Shown: positions 34,007 through 46,625 of the stretch, one piece after another
Layout of the letters: each line of letters starts with the position of its first letter
Numbering within the stretch: the stretch's first letter is position 1
Assembly: GCA_026724425.1 (NCBI GenBank)
Contig: JAIUCV010000001.1
Location: forward strand, 6,554,556 to 6,618,555
DNA length: 64,000 nucleotides
Reading direction: 5' to 3'
DNA from: Erythrophleum ivorense
Taxonomy: Eukaryota; Streptophyta; Magnoliopsida; Fabales; Fabaceae
Notes under the pieces: generated by a model
Told to the model about the DNA's origin: nothing
What the model saw: the letters and a program-made list of their open reading frames with translations, nothing else
The model's database searches: none
Program-made: the position numbers and the translations under genes

Positions 34007-36879
34007 TGTAACACCTTCATTTCTAGCTCATACCCATCATGTCTTACATGCTCATATACACCTTAGAAGGAAATAAGTGAGAGCTTCCTTATCAAAATTT
34101 ATGCAATTTCCTTAAGGAAGTGGCATGGTCAAAAATCGCTTTAGTGTCACGTGGACCGAGTGAGCTCATTATATTCCTTCTCATATTACATTACATCATT
34201 GCAACTCATTTCAATCCCAAAAACATGCTTTAAACCCATGGAAAGCAAAAAGGGATATGAGACATGTAGATTCATTTTCGGCAGCCTTGGCCTTATTTCT
34301 GGGCAAAGTTTGGAAATTCACAACTAAATCTAGAAAAATCGAAAACATGTGATCTCAATCATTCTGGAAATATTAAGGGATCTACTTCATGTTAAAAATA
34401 TGTACAAGTTATAACATCCCACACACAGGACGTTTGACACGCAAAATCATCTAAAGGTCGGAGGGGGCTCTGCTACTGTCACAGTTTACTGATATGGACT
34501 TCAAAAATATCTAACTAATTCCAAAAAAATCCAGTGCTTGCAAATGATACCACTATGGAAATATGTGGATGTTAACTAGAGAGGAAAAATATTTCCAAAT
34601 CAGTTTATCAAGCCAAACTCCCAGAAACCGATGAAACAGTACCTCGGGTCTGGTAAGATGACTGATTCTGAGCTGGAACTTCAAAATTGCATATCTTCCT
34701 CTCTAGACCTCTAAATGAGGTGCTTCCAGTTCCTATAAGTCATTGTGACTATCTAGTTTCTTCCTATAAAATTTCGTAGCCATTAGACTACGTTTGCCCC
34801 TTGGATGACACAATTCTCCAACTGACCAAATGAACAGTGTTTCTGAAAATCCGAAATTCTGATATCAACTTTAAAAAAATCACAAAAAATGCTATAGACC
34901 TCCAAATGACTTGATCTTTAGCTTACCAAAAAGCTCTAGACAAGATCTAGTCACATGCCAAATTTCAAGGCAAGAGGATGTCATTTGGTCAGATTTTGAC
35001 ATCATGGGCAAAATAACCTAATTCATGTGTTATATGATGGCTTCAAGGGTTCAATGTGGCCTCTTCTACCTCTAAGGCTCTATGAGCACATGGAAAAGCA
35101 TTAATATATGCTATCAAATATGGCTTAAGTGTCTAACAATCCAAATTTATGAAACTCACCATCCCACACCCACACACACATTCATGTGGCCAATACTAAC
35201 ATCATGCTTTTCATAACAAAACTTGCTTCCTCATTCAAAACACTTCTAATTCTCTTACATACATGATAATTACATTGATTTACAAGCATTCATAGGTACT
35301 ACATCATGTACATAATTAATTTACATTCCTTGACTTAGCTACAAAATAGATACAAAGGCTCTTTTACAATCTCTTCATTGAATTCCCTAGCTTTAAGCTT
35401 GATGGCTCCCATCTCTTGCCTCACTTGGTCCACCTAGCATGTTGGGATGGTGGAAAGGGGGAGTGAGATTCAAAGAATCTCAATAGCTCATCTCTCATTC
35501 AATCATACACACAAAGTATGCAAACAAGTCTCACCATGTATGCATGGACATATTAGCATATGAAATCATAAGAAAAGCATTTGTAACATTTAAGTTGGCC
35601 ATACATAAGAAAAGCATTTTCAACATGTGAGTAGGCCATACATAACATATAAAAGCTTGCCAAGTAAATGGATTAGTCTCACCCACTCACTTGTGGATTT
35701 TGGACTTGCCTCACCCATTCTCTAAGAGGTTCTTAGACTCAACCCTTGTTCTTTGGGAGTCAACCTCACTTTTGGGAGACTCTTTACTTTGTCTCAACCA
35801 ACTTGAGGGTTTTTGGCTCATCCTCACCATGGCTAAAGGGATTTTGGCTTTTCCATACTCAAGCAAACCCAAAAAATCACATAAAACATCATTGGAATAC
35901 ATGAGGCATCATCATGTTAGCATACTTTTCATGGTTCAAAATATACATACACACAAGTAAAACAATGTAAGCACACATCTTATGCATGAAAGAAGGTGGA
36001 GAGAGCTACCTTATTGGCTAATCACAACTTTTTCTTTCAATTGTCTCCTCCCTTGTTGGTTTCACAACCACTTCTAGATGGGAGTGTTTTTCTTGAGCCT
36101 AATCATACAAGAAACATGAAATTATTCTCTTAACACTTTATTCATAAACTAAGGATTTCTTCTAATAAACCCCACCAAGCATGTAAGAGCTAAGGGTTCT
36201 TTCTCTCACTAGAACTTCACCCATTCTTCTCTTTTCTTACATTTCTCAACTCATCACACTCTCTTTTAAAGGTCTCTTGCTCCCTCTAGGTCAGAACCAA
36301 AACCTTCTCACTCCTCAACCTATGAAAAGGGAGCTTAGAAGGAGAGAAATAAATCAAGAAGAAGGAGCATGAAGAGTTTTGAAGGTTCTTACCTTTCTTC
36401 CTTAGCTTCCCTTCTTTCTCTCTTGGTTCCTCCTTGTTTCTCTCTCTCTCAAGCTTTCTTTTCTATACTTGGACGAAGTTTAAGGCAGTTTAGAGAGAAG
36501 GGATGAGTTGGAGCTCTTTAAAACATCAAATTTTCTTTTTTTACGCTTTTCCAGACTAACCCTCACTATAGCGAGCCATACCCCTCACTATGGCGAGCTC
36601 AAATCAGTCCCAGACCCCTGCCTTCGCTACAACGTGCGCTACGGCGAGCAACTCCCTGGTTTTTGTATGGGGTGCCCGAACTTGCCATAGTTAGAAGCAT
36701 TCTCGCTATAGTTAGAAGGCACTCTCGCTATAGCTAGGCTATAGTGAACAGGTACATTCGCTATAGCTAGGCTATAGCTAGCAGACTTAAAAAATTTTCA
36801 GCTGCCAAAAATTTTCAACTTTTCTTTTCTCTTCTCTTTTTTTTTCTTTTTCTTTTCTTTTCTTCTTCTGGTTGTTACA
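34007..36879 (-). mobile_element. Solo LTR, large-LTR family, copy B, inside OMT2 exon 2
   Basis: On the plus strand the unit begins TGTAACACC and ends GGTTGTTACA. It is bordered by the perfect 5-bp duplication TCCGA (34002-34006 and 36880-36884). Removing it rejoins the exon in frame at the METDP motif. Length is 2873 bp. It is reverse-oriented relative to copy A: its A/G-rich TGTAACAACC end is at 36879 and its CGCTATAGCG-type array is at about 36560-36780. It shares with copy C the stretch TCAGTCCCAGACC and CTGGTTTTTGTATGGG. There is no internal coding region or second LTR. Confidence 0.93.
36560..36785. repeat. CGCTATAGCG-like near-palindrome array in copy B
   Basis: Repeated CACTATAGCGAG, CGCTATAGCTAGG and GGCTATAGCTAG words over about 220 bases, the counterpart of the array in copies A and C. 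Several units have decayed (GCGAG to GTTAG). Confidence 0.75.
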
Positions 36880-38152
36880 TCCGACATTCAAACCTTTGTT
36901 CCACAAAGCAATGGCTGATATTTCTACCATGCATATGAGGGAGATTCTTGAAACCTACAAAGGATTTGAGGGGATATCAACGCTTGTTGACGTGGCTGGT
37001 GGTATTGGCCAAAGCCTTAAAATGATCACCGTTAAGTACCCTTCAATTAAGGGCATTAACTTTGATTTGCCCCAAGTGGTAAAACATGGTCCATCCTACC
37101 CAGGTATGTTTCTTTATTTAGAGAGTCTGAACATTAAAGAAAACCCAAAAGGGGAATAATTGAAGATTTATTAGTCATTTCCATATCTTGGGATAACAAT
37201 GAAAACCATAAGAAGGATTTTAAGCACCGATACGATATATAATTAATTAATTTCCCCAGTCCATAACTAAGTTGGACACTTGGCCTTGCCTCAGTCACCA
37301 AACCATCAATTTTCCTTCACTAGTGTGCACCTATTTTTAGTTTCATTCTACTTCTAATTTGATACCAATTAGCAAGCACCACAAATATCTAAGCAGATAG
37401 GGAGAGACTAATATGAAAGGAGAGGTATGTGTAATGTAAATGTCATTAACTTAATGTTTGATTTGGACGATTTATCAACAAGGCTAATAGATCAAGTAGT
37501 CAATATAATTGTGATTTTTTTAAAACTTTGGGGGCCTTACAATTAAAGACAAAAATTAAAGTGAGTAAGTACAATTTCTCTCTTAAATAAATTCAAAGAA
37601 AGACATATCAAACATGTATATACGTGTATCAAGTTTGCCAAAATCACTGATAAGTTCCATCAAATTATTCTTTTATTTTCCTTACTTTTTTTTCAAAGAG
37701 TTAAGCATGTTGGAGGTGATATGTTTAAAAGTGTCCTCGAAGGTGATGCAATAATGATCAAGGTTAGTTAGTCTTTACTTGAAATAAACTCTGGTCCATG
37801 AATTAAGTTACATAAGTTAAACTTTATATGTATCGTGCTGCATTTATTATTGCAGGCTACCACCCATAACTAGAGTGATGAAAAATGCATACAAATTCTA
37901 AAGAACTGCCATAAATCCCTAAAGAAGGATGAAAAAGTAATTATTTTGGACTTGATAATGCCAAAAATACCAAAGGCAAGTGATGGTGATAAGTATGTTA
38001 CACTTCTTGACAATGTTATGTTTCTCCAAGCTGGTGGAAAAGAAAGAACTGAGAAAGAATTTGCAGCTCTGTGTAAAGGTGCTAGGTTTTCTAGATATGA
38101 AATTGCCTGTTATGTTTTTTCTACTTTGGGAGTCATTGAGTTTTATAAATAA

Positions 38153-39045
38153 TTGTTGAGAGAATTCAAACTTGGTCCACTCAATAATGTATACTAAAGT
38201 ATAAGTATGGGAAGTTTAGGATCCTGGTTGATTAGTCACCATAATCTATACATGAAAGCAATATGAGTGCCTTACAATATTGTAATGATGAGTTTTGTTG
38301 TCATGAAATTGAAGAAGAATAAAAGTAGTTAAATTTTCTTACTAAAAAATTATATTTATTCACCTTAATCCTTTCTTCTAATTATAATGTCCTTAATATA
38401 AAAAATACATCCCTTAATCTATTAACGTTATTATTACAATAAACCTCAACTTGTTTAAATTCAAAAATTTTAATCATATAAAATTAATAAAATGTCTTTC
38501 TTATATTATTTAATATCCTTTTGTTTTTCTCTTTATCTTTTTTACCTAATTTCTTCATGATCTTCAATCTTGTTATTCTTGTTGATTATTATGTGGATAG
38601 GGATAAATGTCATTCGTTGCATGAAAACATTTTAGAGGGTTCTCTAAATGTTGACCATTGGTTTTATTCCCATTCATGTTGCCATGGACTTTTCCGTAGT
38701 AATAAAGAAAACAAACAGTTTCATATATATGATAGATGGAAAGAAGATTGAGAGTTGAAAGTTCTGATCATTGACTTCAAACTAGACAATGTAATCAAGC
38801 ATAGTTTTAATATTTTGTTATTGGCTTGTTTGGTTTGCTTACTGCAATGTAGTTCGTAATGTAATCTTTTTTACAATATTTATTATATCTTTATAATCAT
38901 TACTTAATAGGATTTATTCTTTTTTATTATTTTTTCAAAAGTAGAAGCATTCATCAATTAGAAACTTATTCTTGATTAAGTGCTAGCTAATCTTTACCAT
39001 TGTTGCATCACCTTTTCTAGGACACTTTTTATTAGCTATACATAA
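38153..39045. other. Intergenic DNA downstream of OMT2
   Basis: AT-rich; likely holds the old 3' untranslated region of OMT2 to about 38350. The 76-codon frame at 38521-38751 has no recognisable domain. No other feature was supported. Confidence 0.5.
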
Positions 39046-39979
39046 TTGTTTGGTAGGAAGGAAAGGAAAGGAAATGGTGGGAGATAAAAGAAAGGAAAAG
39101 GAAAAGAAAATGGATGAGCTATCTACATCTCTTACTTTGTTTGATATAGTAGAATGGAAAAGAAAAGAAATTTCCCTTCCTTTATTAGGTTTCATGAAGA
39201 AAAGAAAAAGAAATACATGTAAATAAGATATCAAAATTTTTTATTATCCTCTATTTGATTAAATATATTGACCTAATTTTATTTATCTTAATTTTTTATT
39301 TATGTTAGTTTTATTTTTTTAAGGGAGAGAAATTGAATGAATTGTTCCTTACTTTGTTTATATGATAGGATGAAAGAAAAAGATACTTCCTTTCTTTTGT
39401 TTGGTTTCATGAAGAAAAGAAAGAGAAATATATGTAAATAAGCTGTTAAATTATTTTATTATCCTCTATCTAATTAAATATATTGACCCTAATTTTATTT
39501 ATCTTGATTTTTGTATTTTTTATTCATGTTAATTTTTTGTTTGTATTTTTAGGGAAGAGAATGTGGATAAACTATCCCTCACTTTATTTGATATGATAGG
39601 ATGGAAAGGAAAAGATATTTTCCTTCCTTTGGTTTCACGAAGAAAGGAAAAGGAAATACATATAAATAAAATGTTAAATTACTTTATTATCCTCTATCTA
39701 ATTAAATATATTGACTTTAATTTTATTTATGTTAATTTTTTATTTTTATTTGTGTTAATTTTAATTTTTATTCTTCCTCCCATTTCTCTCTCCTCTTCCT
39801 TCTTCTTCTTTCCAACTTTGGAAAAAAAGAAAATAGTGTAAAAAATATGTGGGTCCTACAAATATTATTTCTTCCCATTCCTTTCATATTTTTTCCCTAA
39901 AAATATAAACCAACCAAAAAAAGCTCTAATCCCTCTTCCATTTCCTTTCCTTTCCTTCTTTTTCCTTCCTAGCAAATAA
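39046..39979. mobile_element. Non-autonomous TIR element with three internal tandem repeats
   Basis: The left end TTGTTTGGTAGGAAGGAAAG is an inverted match, with two mismatches in the outer 16 bases, to the right end that reads CTTCCTAGCAAATAA on the plus strand. Both ends continue as purine/pyrimidine mirror stretches (GGAAAGGAAATGG against CCATTTCCTTTCC). Between them a unit of about 215-230 bp is present three times. The shared word TTATTATCCTCTAT starts at 39241, 39456 and 39684, and each unit has CTTTGTTT-(GA)TAT, GGTTTCA(T/C)GAAGAAA and TAAATATATTGAC. No protein is encoded. The target duplication is unclear (TAA is possible). Confidence 0.7.
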
Positions 39980-40690
39980 GGAAACGGAAAAAGCTCTCTT
40001 TCAAGTAAAAAGAAAAGTCCACAATTCTTTTCAAAATGTTAGTAGAGTTAGGTTACATTATCTTTGAAAAAAGGTGATATAAAGGACTAAGAAAAATGAT
40101 GAAATGCACAAAATTGTATAGCTAATTTTTGTTAATGAGCAAACAAATATCATATAATGCCTCTACATATGCAGCCATCCAAAATGCTTAGGTACCATCC
40201 AAATGAGAGTATAATTGATGTTGTTTAACCATGAGATACCTTGCTGCTCCCGAAGCAAAAAATTGTTTTCATCTAATCTAACTATAATCTTCATGTTGGA
40301 AAAGAGCTTTGAAAAAGATGCAAAAAATCTAAAAATGGAATTTTCTTGACTTTCATTGTTGCTTATAACATTTATTTGAGCTCTTATAGACATCAATTGA
40401 CTTGCAATTGTAGATTTTCATGAAGATCTATTTCACAAGTTAAGTTCTAAAGCTTTGGCTAGTTTGGATTAAAGCAATCTCGCTAGAGTAAAGCTTTGAT
40501 ACAATGTTAAAGAAATAAAGTGATAACAAACAAAGAGATAAAATGGAATATTCTATTAATCAACCGTAGTTCAACAAAGTGAGACTACAAGCTTTTATAC
40601 TATAACTGAAGATTTTTTGATGTAGCCATAAAAACGATAGAAGCAACAAAAGACAATATAAAAATAACATATTGAAAAGATAAAACTCTA
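39980..40690. other. Intergenic DNA with possible TE debris
   Basis: AT-rich. The words GCTTTGATACAATGTTAAAGAAATAA and GAGACTACAAGCTTTTATA near 40490-40600 look like retroelement-derived sequence, but no element could be bounded. Confidence 0.4.
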
Positions 40691-40696
40691 CTGATA

Positions 40697-42148
40697 TGAT
40701 AAAAGTGCTTGTTTCAAATTGCCTTCACAAGTTTTTTTTTATCATTTTAAGGAACTTATTATATGAATATTAATTTTATATTATGTTTCTATATATAAAT
40801 TTAATAAATTTTTAGTTGAGTTAATATTTAGTAAGTTTTAGTTTTCATTTCTTTAGTTTTAAGTTAATTTTTGTTTTAGTAAAGTATAAGGTGTGCTTTG
40901 GTGTTTTTATTTAGGATTTTAGGTTATTAAATTATTTATTCTTTGTTAATTGATTGTAAATAATAATTAGATAAGTTTTATATTTTTGTAAAGTTAGAAA
41001 TACAACGAAACAAAGTCTTGAAGGCCTAGAGTGTACAACAACAAAGGCTAAAATAATTGTTGAAAAGGACTAGAAATTGTTGCTTAAAGCAAAACCATTG
41101 CTAAAAATAAGGACAGCTCCTTGGCACCAAATTTTCAATTTCTTATTTTGAGACAATAGGTATAGGTCCAGTGAAACTTCAAGTTATGACATTGTGTCAA
41201 AAAATAAAAAAACTCAATATTTTTAAGGTTCGATTTTGCTGAAATAAAAGGGGTCTTTAAGGGTTTCTTTAAGAGAGACAAGTTCTAGGCATTTTTTAGG
41301 AGGAAATGACACAATTTTGGAGCTTTAAAAGCAAGGAGAAAACTTGGGTTTGGAGAAGATTCACCAATTAAATCAATTTTCTTCTTCTTCCCTTACTTTT
41401 CCTTATATTTTTTTAACCATTTGATGTATCCTTTATTTTAGATGTTGATTTCTCTTGTAATTATGAGTTGAGCCTATTGATTAATTGAAATTGTGATGAC
41501 CCTAGTATGTAGTAGATTTTAATTACTCTCTTTACATGGAATTAATGGTATGAATTGTTTTTTCAATCTTGTTCTTAATACTTTTAAAGGTGTGGAAACT
41601 ATTGGATGAATGAGATAACCTAAATAAACTTGGGAAGGGGAATTTGAGGCTAGACTATGGATTTGGTAGTATGAGTTTAAGTTATTTGCTAAGTTGAATG
41701 AGTCAATTTACTTGTAGAATAGGAATATACTTACTAACCTCATGTAACTATATTAGGACATGTTCTTAATAAGTCTCTTGATTAATCGCATAACCAATTA
41801 TGAATTAGTTTAAGAGGATACACCTATACATAATATGGAAGAAGTTTTAGGCTAACAAATTATGTCATTAGGTACTATATCAAAGAGAATATATTAATTT
41901 TTTATGAAATATTTGGGGAATCATAACATTAAACCTTTTTACTTTCCAATTTAGTTTAGAATTACATCTTTCTTTATTTTGTTATTTTTATGTCATTAAT
42001 TTAGTTTTATTTCTATTTCCATTTATTGTTGGCATGATTTAGATTTAATATTTAGTAATTATTTTAGTGAAAAATTTTATTGTAAGAATGATACTCTATT
42101 CATCATTATATTACTTGTATAATACATATACTTTTGTATAGTGCAACA
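40697..42148 (+). mobile_element. Probable Athila/Tat-like LTR relic
   Basis: The stretch ends ACTTTTGTATAGTGCAACA, much like Athila LTR ends and like the end of the LTR at 3291 read on the other strand. Instead of the expected tRNA-Asp primer site, AGCATCTAC follows, so it may be a solo LTR or a truncated copy. The interior has the loosely conserved GGGAAGGGGAATTTGAGGCT-type region. The left border is an estimate from a TGATAAAAGTG start; no target duplication was confirmed. Confidence 0.4.
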
Positions 42149-44103
42149 AGCATCTACTACAACATTTTATTTTCTTGGCTTATAAATAATTTGTATTTAA
42201 AGCCTAATAATTTGGACAAGTATTGATGTTACTCAAGTGTTTGTATTACTTCATTTATTAGGTCTTTTAGGCTCTTTTAATTAGTGTAAATGGGAAATTT
42301 CCTACTAAGTAAGTTAAATTTCCATTTACCTACCATTTGCATCATGACATATAATTCTCTAGCATATAGGTTGAAGCAACTGACATTTTTGTACTAAGCT
42401 TCTTAATGAAAAAAGCATATAGGTTGCAAGATTCCATACTTAGGGTTTTGATTGTATCTTAGAGAGTATGAGGCCTTAAATTGATATTTCAATCTATATA
42501 AGAGTATAATTAAATTAAGAAGAGGCTAAAGATTTCACCTAGGGGACAATTTCTAAAGAGATAAAACAAAAAACTCCATGAATGCCTAATGATAGGCATG
42601 TCTCAGCCAAGCAAGGATTCGAGCACCTAAGGAGAGTTTTATTTGATTTTAAAGTTAGAAATGGTCTAGATATGAATTATAAATACCAAAGGAATCATTA
42701 GTTTGAATTTAAAAGCATTATTTTAAAAGGTAAAAGTTTAGAGTTCCATTATGCATTAAAAAATAACTTGATATTAAACTCCTTAAGTTGAGTTTGTGAT
42801 GACTCTAATTAGTTTAAATGGAGTCATATGATTTGTATTGGTGAGATTTTGGAGCTAAAACATTAATTTGTAAGGGTTGCTTCATTATGCCATTATATGG
42901 AATCATATGGAAATTTAAAGCTAAAATTAGTTTATGTAAAGCTTACTTGGGTCCAAATATGGTTCCATTGATATAATTGTACCTTGTTTGATGTGTCTTG
43001 GTCAAACAAGTAAAACTTCCCTCAAGTGCTTATGTGAGATCGAGAAGACCAATCAAGAGCAAATGAAGAATTAAATTTGATTTTTTTATAAGGTAGTTCT
43101 TCATGCATTCTTGTATATATATGTTTGGTTATTTGTTGCTTGTATGTCTTAATTGCTATTTATGTATGTTATTGTTTGATTGATGATAATGTGCAATTGG
43201 ATGACATTTGATTGCATTTTGAATGAATTTGGCTCTTGAATAGGTGAGATTGTATGAAAAGTCACTTGAATTGGGTTAAGTGAGGCCAAAAGTCCTTAAT
43301 ATGGGTAGAAAGTCTTAAATATGAGTGAAACTAAGTGAAAAGTTCTTCAAAAAAAGTGAGGCTAAACCAAAAGTCTTAAATTATAGGGTGAGACTAAATT
43401 AAAAGTCCTTAGAGTTTGTTTTATTCTTAATAGAGCCATATGATTCCTTATGCATAAATATGATTGATTTTGGATGGTATAATATGTATACTTGCTCTTC
43501 TTGACCTTGAGTATGCCATATATGCGTGCTTGAATGATGAATGAGTTATTAGGATTTCTTAAATCTCATTCTTCTCTATATTATTCCTAACCATGCTTAA
43601 AGAATCGCCAAGAAAGCAAGAATGAAGACCAAAAAGCATGAAATACTTTACTTTGGCAATAGTGTAGGTTTTTTGTGTGTATACAAAGGAATGTATGTGA
43701 TTAATTTGAGATGTAACTTTACCCACATATTTAAAAGTATGCAACTATAATGTATGTATCATTTTTAAATGCAAATGTGGAAGTTGGTGCAAATTAGCCA
43801 TGTATGTACGATGGATTACATGTGTGTAATGGCAAGTAGAAGTGTGAAATTGAGTTGCATGTTGTTTGGGACATGATAAACCAATCATATATACTGTGTT
43901 TTACATTTAAGACGTGCCCAAGTGGTTACATAAACTAAAATGTTCCATTTTAAATCACTTGGACCCAAAATTATATCACATTGAGCCATATTTTGCATCT
44001 GAATTAAAAAAAGATCAAATAAAAGAATTTTTGGATGAAATTTGGTAAATATTTAGAGCTCATTTAGAAATTTCATAGTGCGAAAGAACACAATTTTTGA
44101 AAC
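42149..44103. other. Repeat-derived DNA; possible old copy of the large-LTR family
   Basis: At 43240-43400 the sequence repeats GAGGCCAAAAGTCCTTAA-like words, and at 43555-43650 it has TTAAATCTCATTC...CCATGC...GCATGAAATAC. Their order resembles the middle of copy A (9200-9640). After copy D, 46630-47100 could be its continuation. Similarity is weak and the borders are unknown. No gene was recognised. Confidence 0.35.
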
Positions 44104-46620
44104 TGTCACACCCCACTCCCCAAGAGAAAGGGTAACCAACACAGGGAACCCATACGGAGTCCTTGGTTACAGTTAAATTAATTACTCCATATTAGTAAAT
44201 AATCTTTGGGAGGTCCTATACCGAATAACTATACATCAAGTGTAACCCTGCCTCATTGGATATATATATATATATATATATATAACTTCTCTTCTTTTGT
44301 ACTCTAGCTTTTTATAGAAATTTCGGCAAAGTGTCCCCTGTAAATAGGGCATCCCAAATTTCTACAAACAGCCAGAATTCTACATAAATAACAATAGAGA
44401 GCTTCACTCTCTTCGGCCAATCATCTAAAACATCAAGGAACCAAAATGGGGAAGGGGGAAACAAAACCTATAACCATTGGTCCTACTCCTATAGTATTTT
44501 ACAATGCGAGCATCAATTCATTACAATAATTAACAAAGCCAAAAAGAAAGTTAACAAAGCCCCCCAGTTCCAAAAAAGGAGGCTCACCACCACTACGCCT
44601 CGGCACCTAAGATGAGGGAGGCAGATCAGATCCGGTAACACTATCTGAAAAGTTTAAAAGTTAAAGGAGTGAGCCAACTCAGTAAGTAGATAAATAATTA
44701 CAATAATTGAAACAGTTAGTTTGACTAATATTAGTGGCGGCTTCGCCTCGTTGGCAGCTCCTTACCCCCCTTTAGGGTGGCTACACCTAACGGGCAACTC
44801 CTTTACCACTACCAGTACACGCTATAGCCAAATTCTTGGGACGGCTTCACCTCGTTGGCAGCTCCTTACCCCCTAAGGTGGCTATACTTAACGGACAGCT
44901 CCTTCTCCACCTAGATCTCACATTAAGCACCAGGTAGTATACCAAGAACTGGTAACCCATGCACAATAAGGCTAAAATAAAATAAGCAATACTCGTTCGT
45001 CGCCTCACTGAACAAAGGGTCATTAATCCATGGAACATAACACTTAGGGCAAGTAAGGGATACTACGCAATAATGAAATAAAGCATCATAGTTTAAGAGA
45101 AAAAGAAAAATAAAAAAAAAGAGAAAGGGAGAAAAAGAGAAATAAAAAGGAAGGAACTAATTGGACAGTTAAATACCAACACACACCATCATGGGTAAAA
45201 CTAATTACATGCCACTATTCTATCCAAACAAGTTAAGGTGATAAAAAAAAAAACGAACATTTCTAAGGACTGATCAAGAATCAAATGCATATATACATAT
45301 ATATTTTATATGTGTGGGTATGTATATAAATTTCTTTAGGAAATATGGTTATGAACATATATATACATATATATGTAAAAAAGCATAAAGAACTCAAGCC
45401 ACCCAATTCATAACACAATTCAGATCTCACAAACGGTCGATTGATAAGCATGCTTGGTAATTCCCCGTAATACCTCGCTTCCTAATTAAGGAGTCAATCA
45501 AGACCAAGTAGATTTCCACATGGAATTCCCTCCATGTAAGGAAGAATATGGGACAAGGTCTGATAAGGACGGCACATATACCACCACAAATCCTAAGTTA
45601 ACCTCTATTGCACGGCACCATAACGACTTCAGATTATCCCTTACATATGGGTACATATATATAGTAGTGGAAAAGCACAGAAACTATTGCAATTATTTTC
45701 TACTCACAATGATGTCAAAAACTAACGAGTGCTCATTCCTCCTCAAGATTTAACTCCTTGCAATTATCAATGTCCACGGAGCCTCCTATTAGCACCAAAC
45801 TTGCCAAAATCAATACATAAACTCAGAACACAATAATTTTGAGCATCTGTCTAATTCATTAAAATTTCCCAACCAATTGTTCTTCCATACTATAACCCAT
45901 TCATCATTTAAGTTTCAAAATCATTTCTAGGGTAGGAAAATTAAATATTTATGCAAGAGTAACACGCTTAGGAAACCTTATTCCAAAATCCCTAATTTTT
46001 CCTTCTATTTTTCGGCCAACCTAGCAAGGCAAGAGCTCCAACCCTTCTTTTCCCTCTACCACGCTAGGACATGCAGAGAAATGGAAGGGAAAAATTGTAA
46101 CAGTCGAACCAAGCCATAGGAATGAAGCTTGAACGAAAAATTGGAGCTCACCTTGGGTTGCAAAGCTTCGGACCAATTCGCGATTTCCATCTCTCTAACC
46201 AGTAGCAAGAAGGCACGGGAAGACCACCACGACGCCGGAGGAGCTTCGCAGAAGAGGAAGGAGGAAATGGCAGCTTGAACAAAGAAGGAACAAGGGAGCT
46301 TGAAGGAGCAGAAACTGACGCAATGGGAGGGAGAAGCAGTAGGGTACAGCGACGGAATCTCAGAGGTGTCGCTCAGAACGTTTGAATGAAGTCAAGGAGG
46401 TGATTTCCGATGCTTAACCGCCAGAAAGGGGAGCTGGGAAGCACCACGCGAGGGCTAACGAGGAAACCAGAAGCAGCAAAATGAACGGGAAACAAAACCA
46501 GACAATCCAGTGAGAAGCAATGGGAGAGAAAAGTAACAGAGAAAAAAAAATGTTTCCCATATATTATTATTATTATTATTATTATTATCCCCCCCTTTTT
46601 TTTTCTTTTTGGTTATTATA
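44104..46620 (-). mobile_element. Solo LTR copy D, related large-LTR family
   Basis: The unit begins TGTCACACCCC and ends GGTTATTATA, with the perfect 5-bp duplication GAAAC on both sides (44099-44103 and 46621-46625), so it is a precise 2517-bp insertion. The ends resemble those of copies B and C (TGTAACACC...GGTTGTTACA), with the terminal CA decayed to TA. It has an internal tandem repeat of 104 bp (GGCTTCGCCTCGTTGGCAGC at 44739 and its partner at 44843). No retroelement domains are inside. It lacks the obvious CGCTATAGCG array of copies A-C, so it is probably a different subfamily. The strand is by analogy with B and C. Confidence 0.78.
46558..46589. repeat. (ATT)n microsatellite
   Basis: Trinucleotide repeat followed by a poly-C and poly-T run near the right end of solo LTR copy D. 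Confidence 0.9.
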
Positions 46621-46625
46621 GAAAC

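Larger units (their letters stand above)
32948..38152 (+). pseudogene. COMT-like O-methyltransferase pseudogene, OMT2, disrupted by a solo LTR
   Basis: Corresponding exons: 32948-33335, 33915-37103 (interrupted), 37701-37762 and 37856-38152, mirroring the OMT1 structure and joining in the same phases. Recognisable family blocks include VYPAVLNVAIELNLFEIIS, METDP, FEGISTLVDVAGGIGQSLKM, GINFDLPQVV, KHVGGDMF, GGKERTEKEF and LGVIEFYK. Damage: a one-base loss after 33100 in the MSPSE-(I)-ASKLP region; TGA at 33199-33201; TAA at 33916-33918, next to the exon 2 acceptor; a 2.87 kb solo LTR at 34007; and TAG at 37871-37873, where the Trp of the catalytic HNW motif should be. The catalytic His and the later Glu codons remain. 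It lies about 9 kb downstream of OMT1 on the same strand, so it is a tandem duplicate that has decayed. Confidence 0.92.

Noticed and set aside
36872..37159. OMT2 exon 2 downstream of the insertion as a separate short methyltransferase gene
   Set aside because: It begins within the TE border, lacks the N-terminal domain and catalytic His, and clearly continues the interrupted exon.
22136..38152. OMT1 and OMT2 as part of a metabolic gene cluster
   Set aside because: Only tandem methyltransferase copies are present; no cytochrome P450, glycosyltransferase, acyltransferase or synthase gene was found in the window.
44104..46620. Solo LTR D as a direct copy of family A-C
   Set aside because: The ends and general layout are alike, but the palindrome array is absent and the internal repeats differ, so it is listed as related and not the same subfamily.
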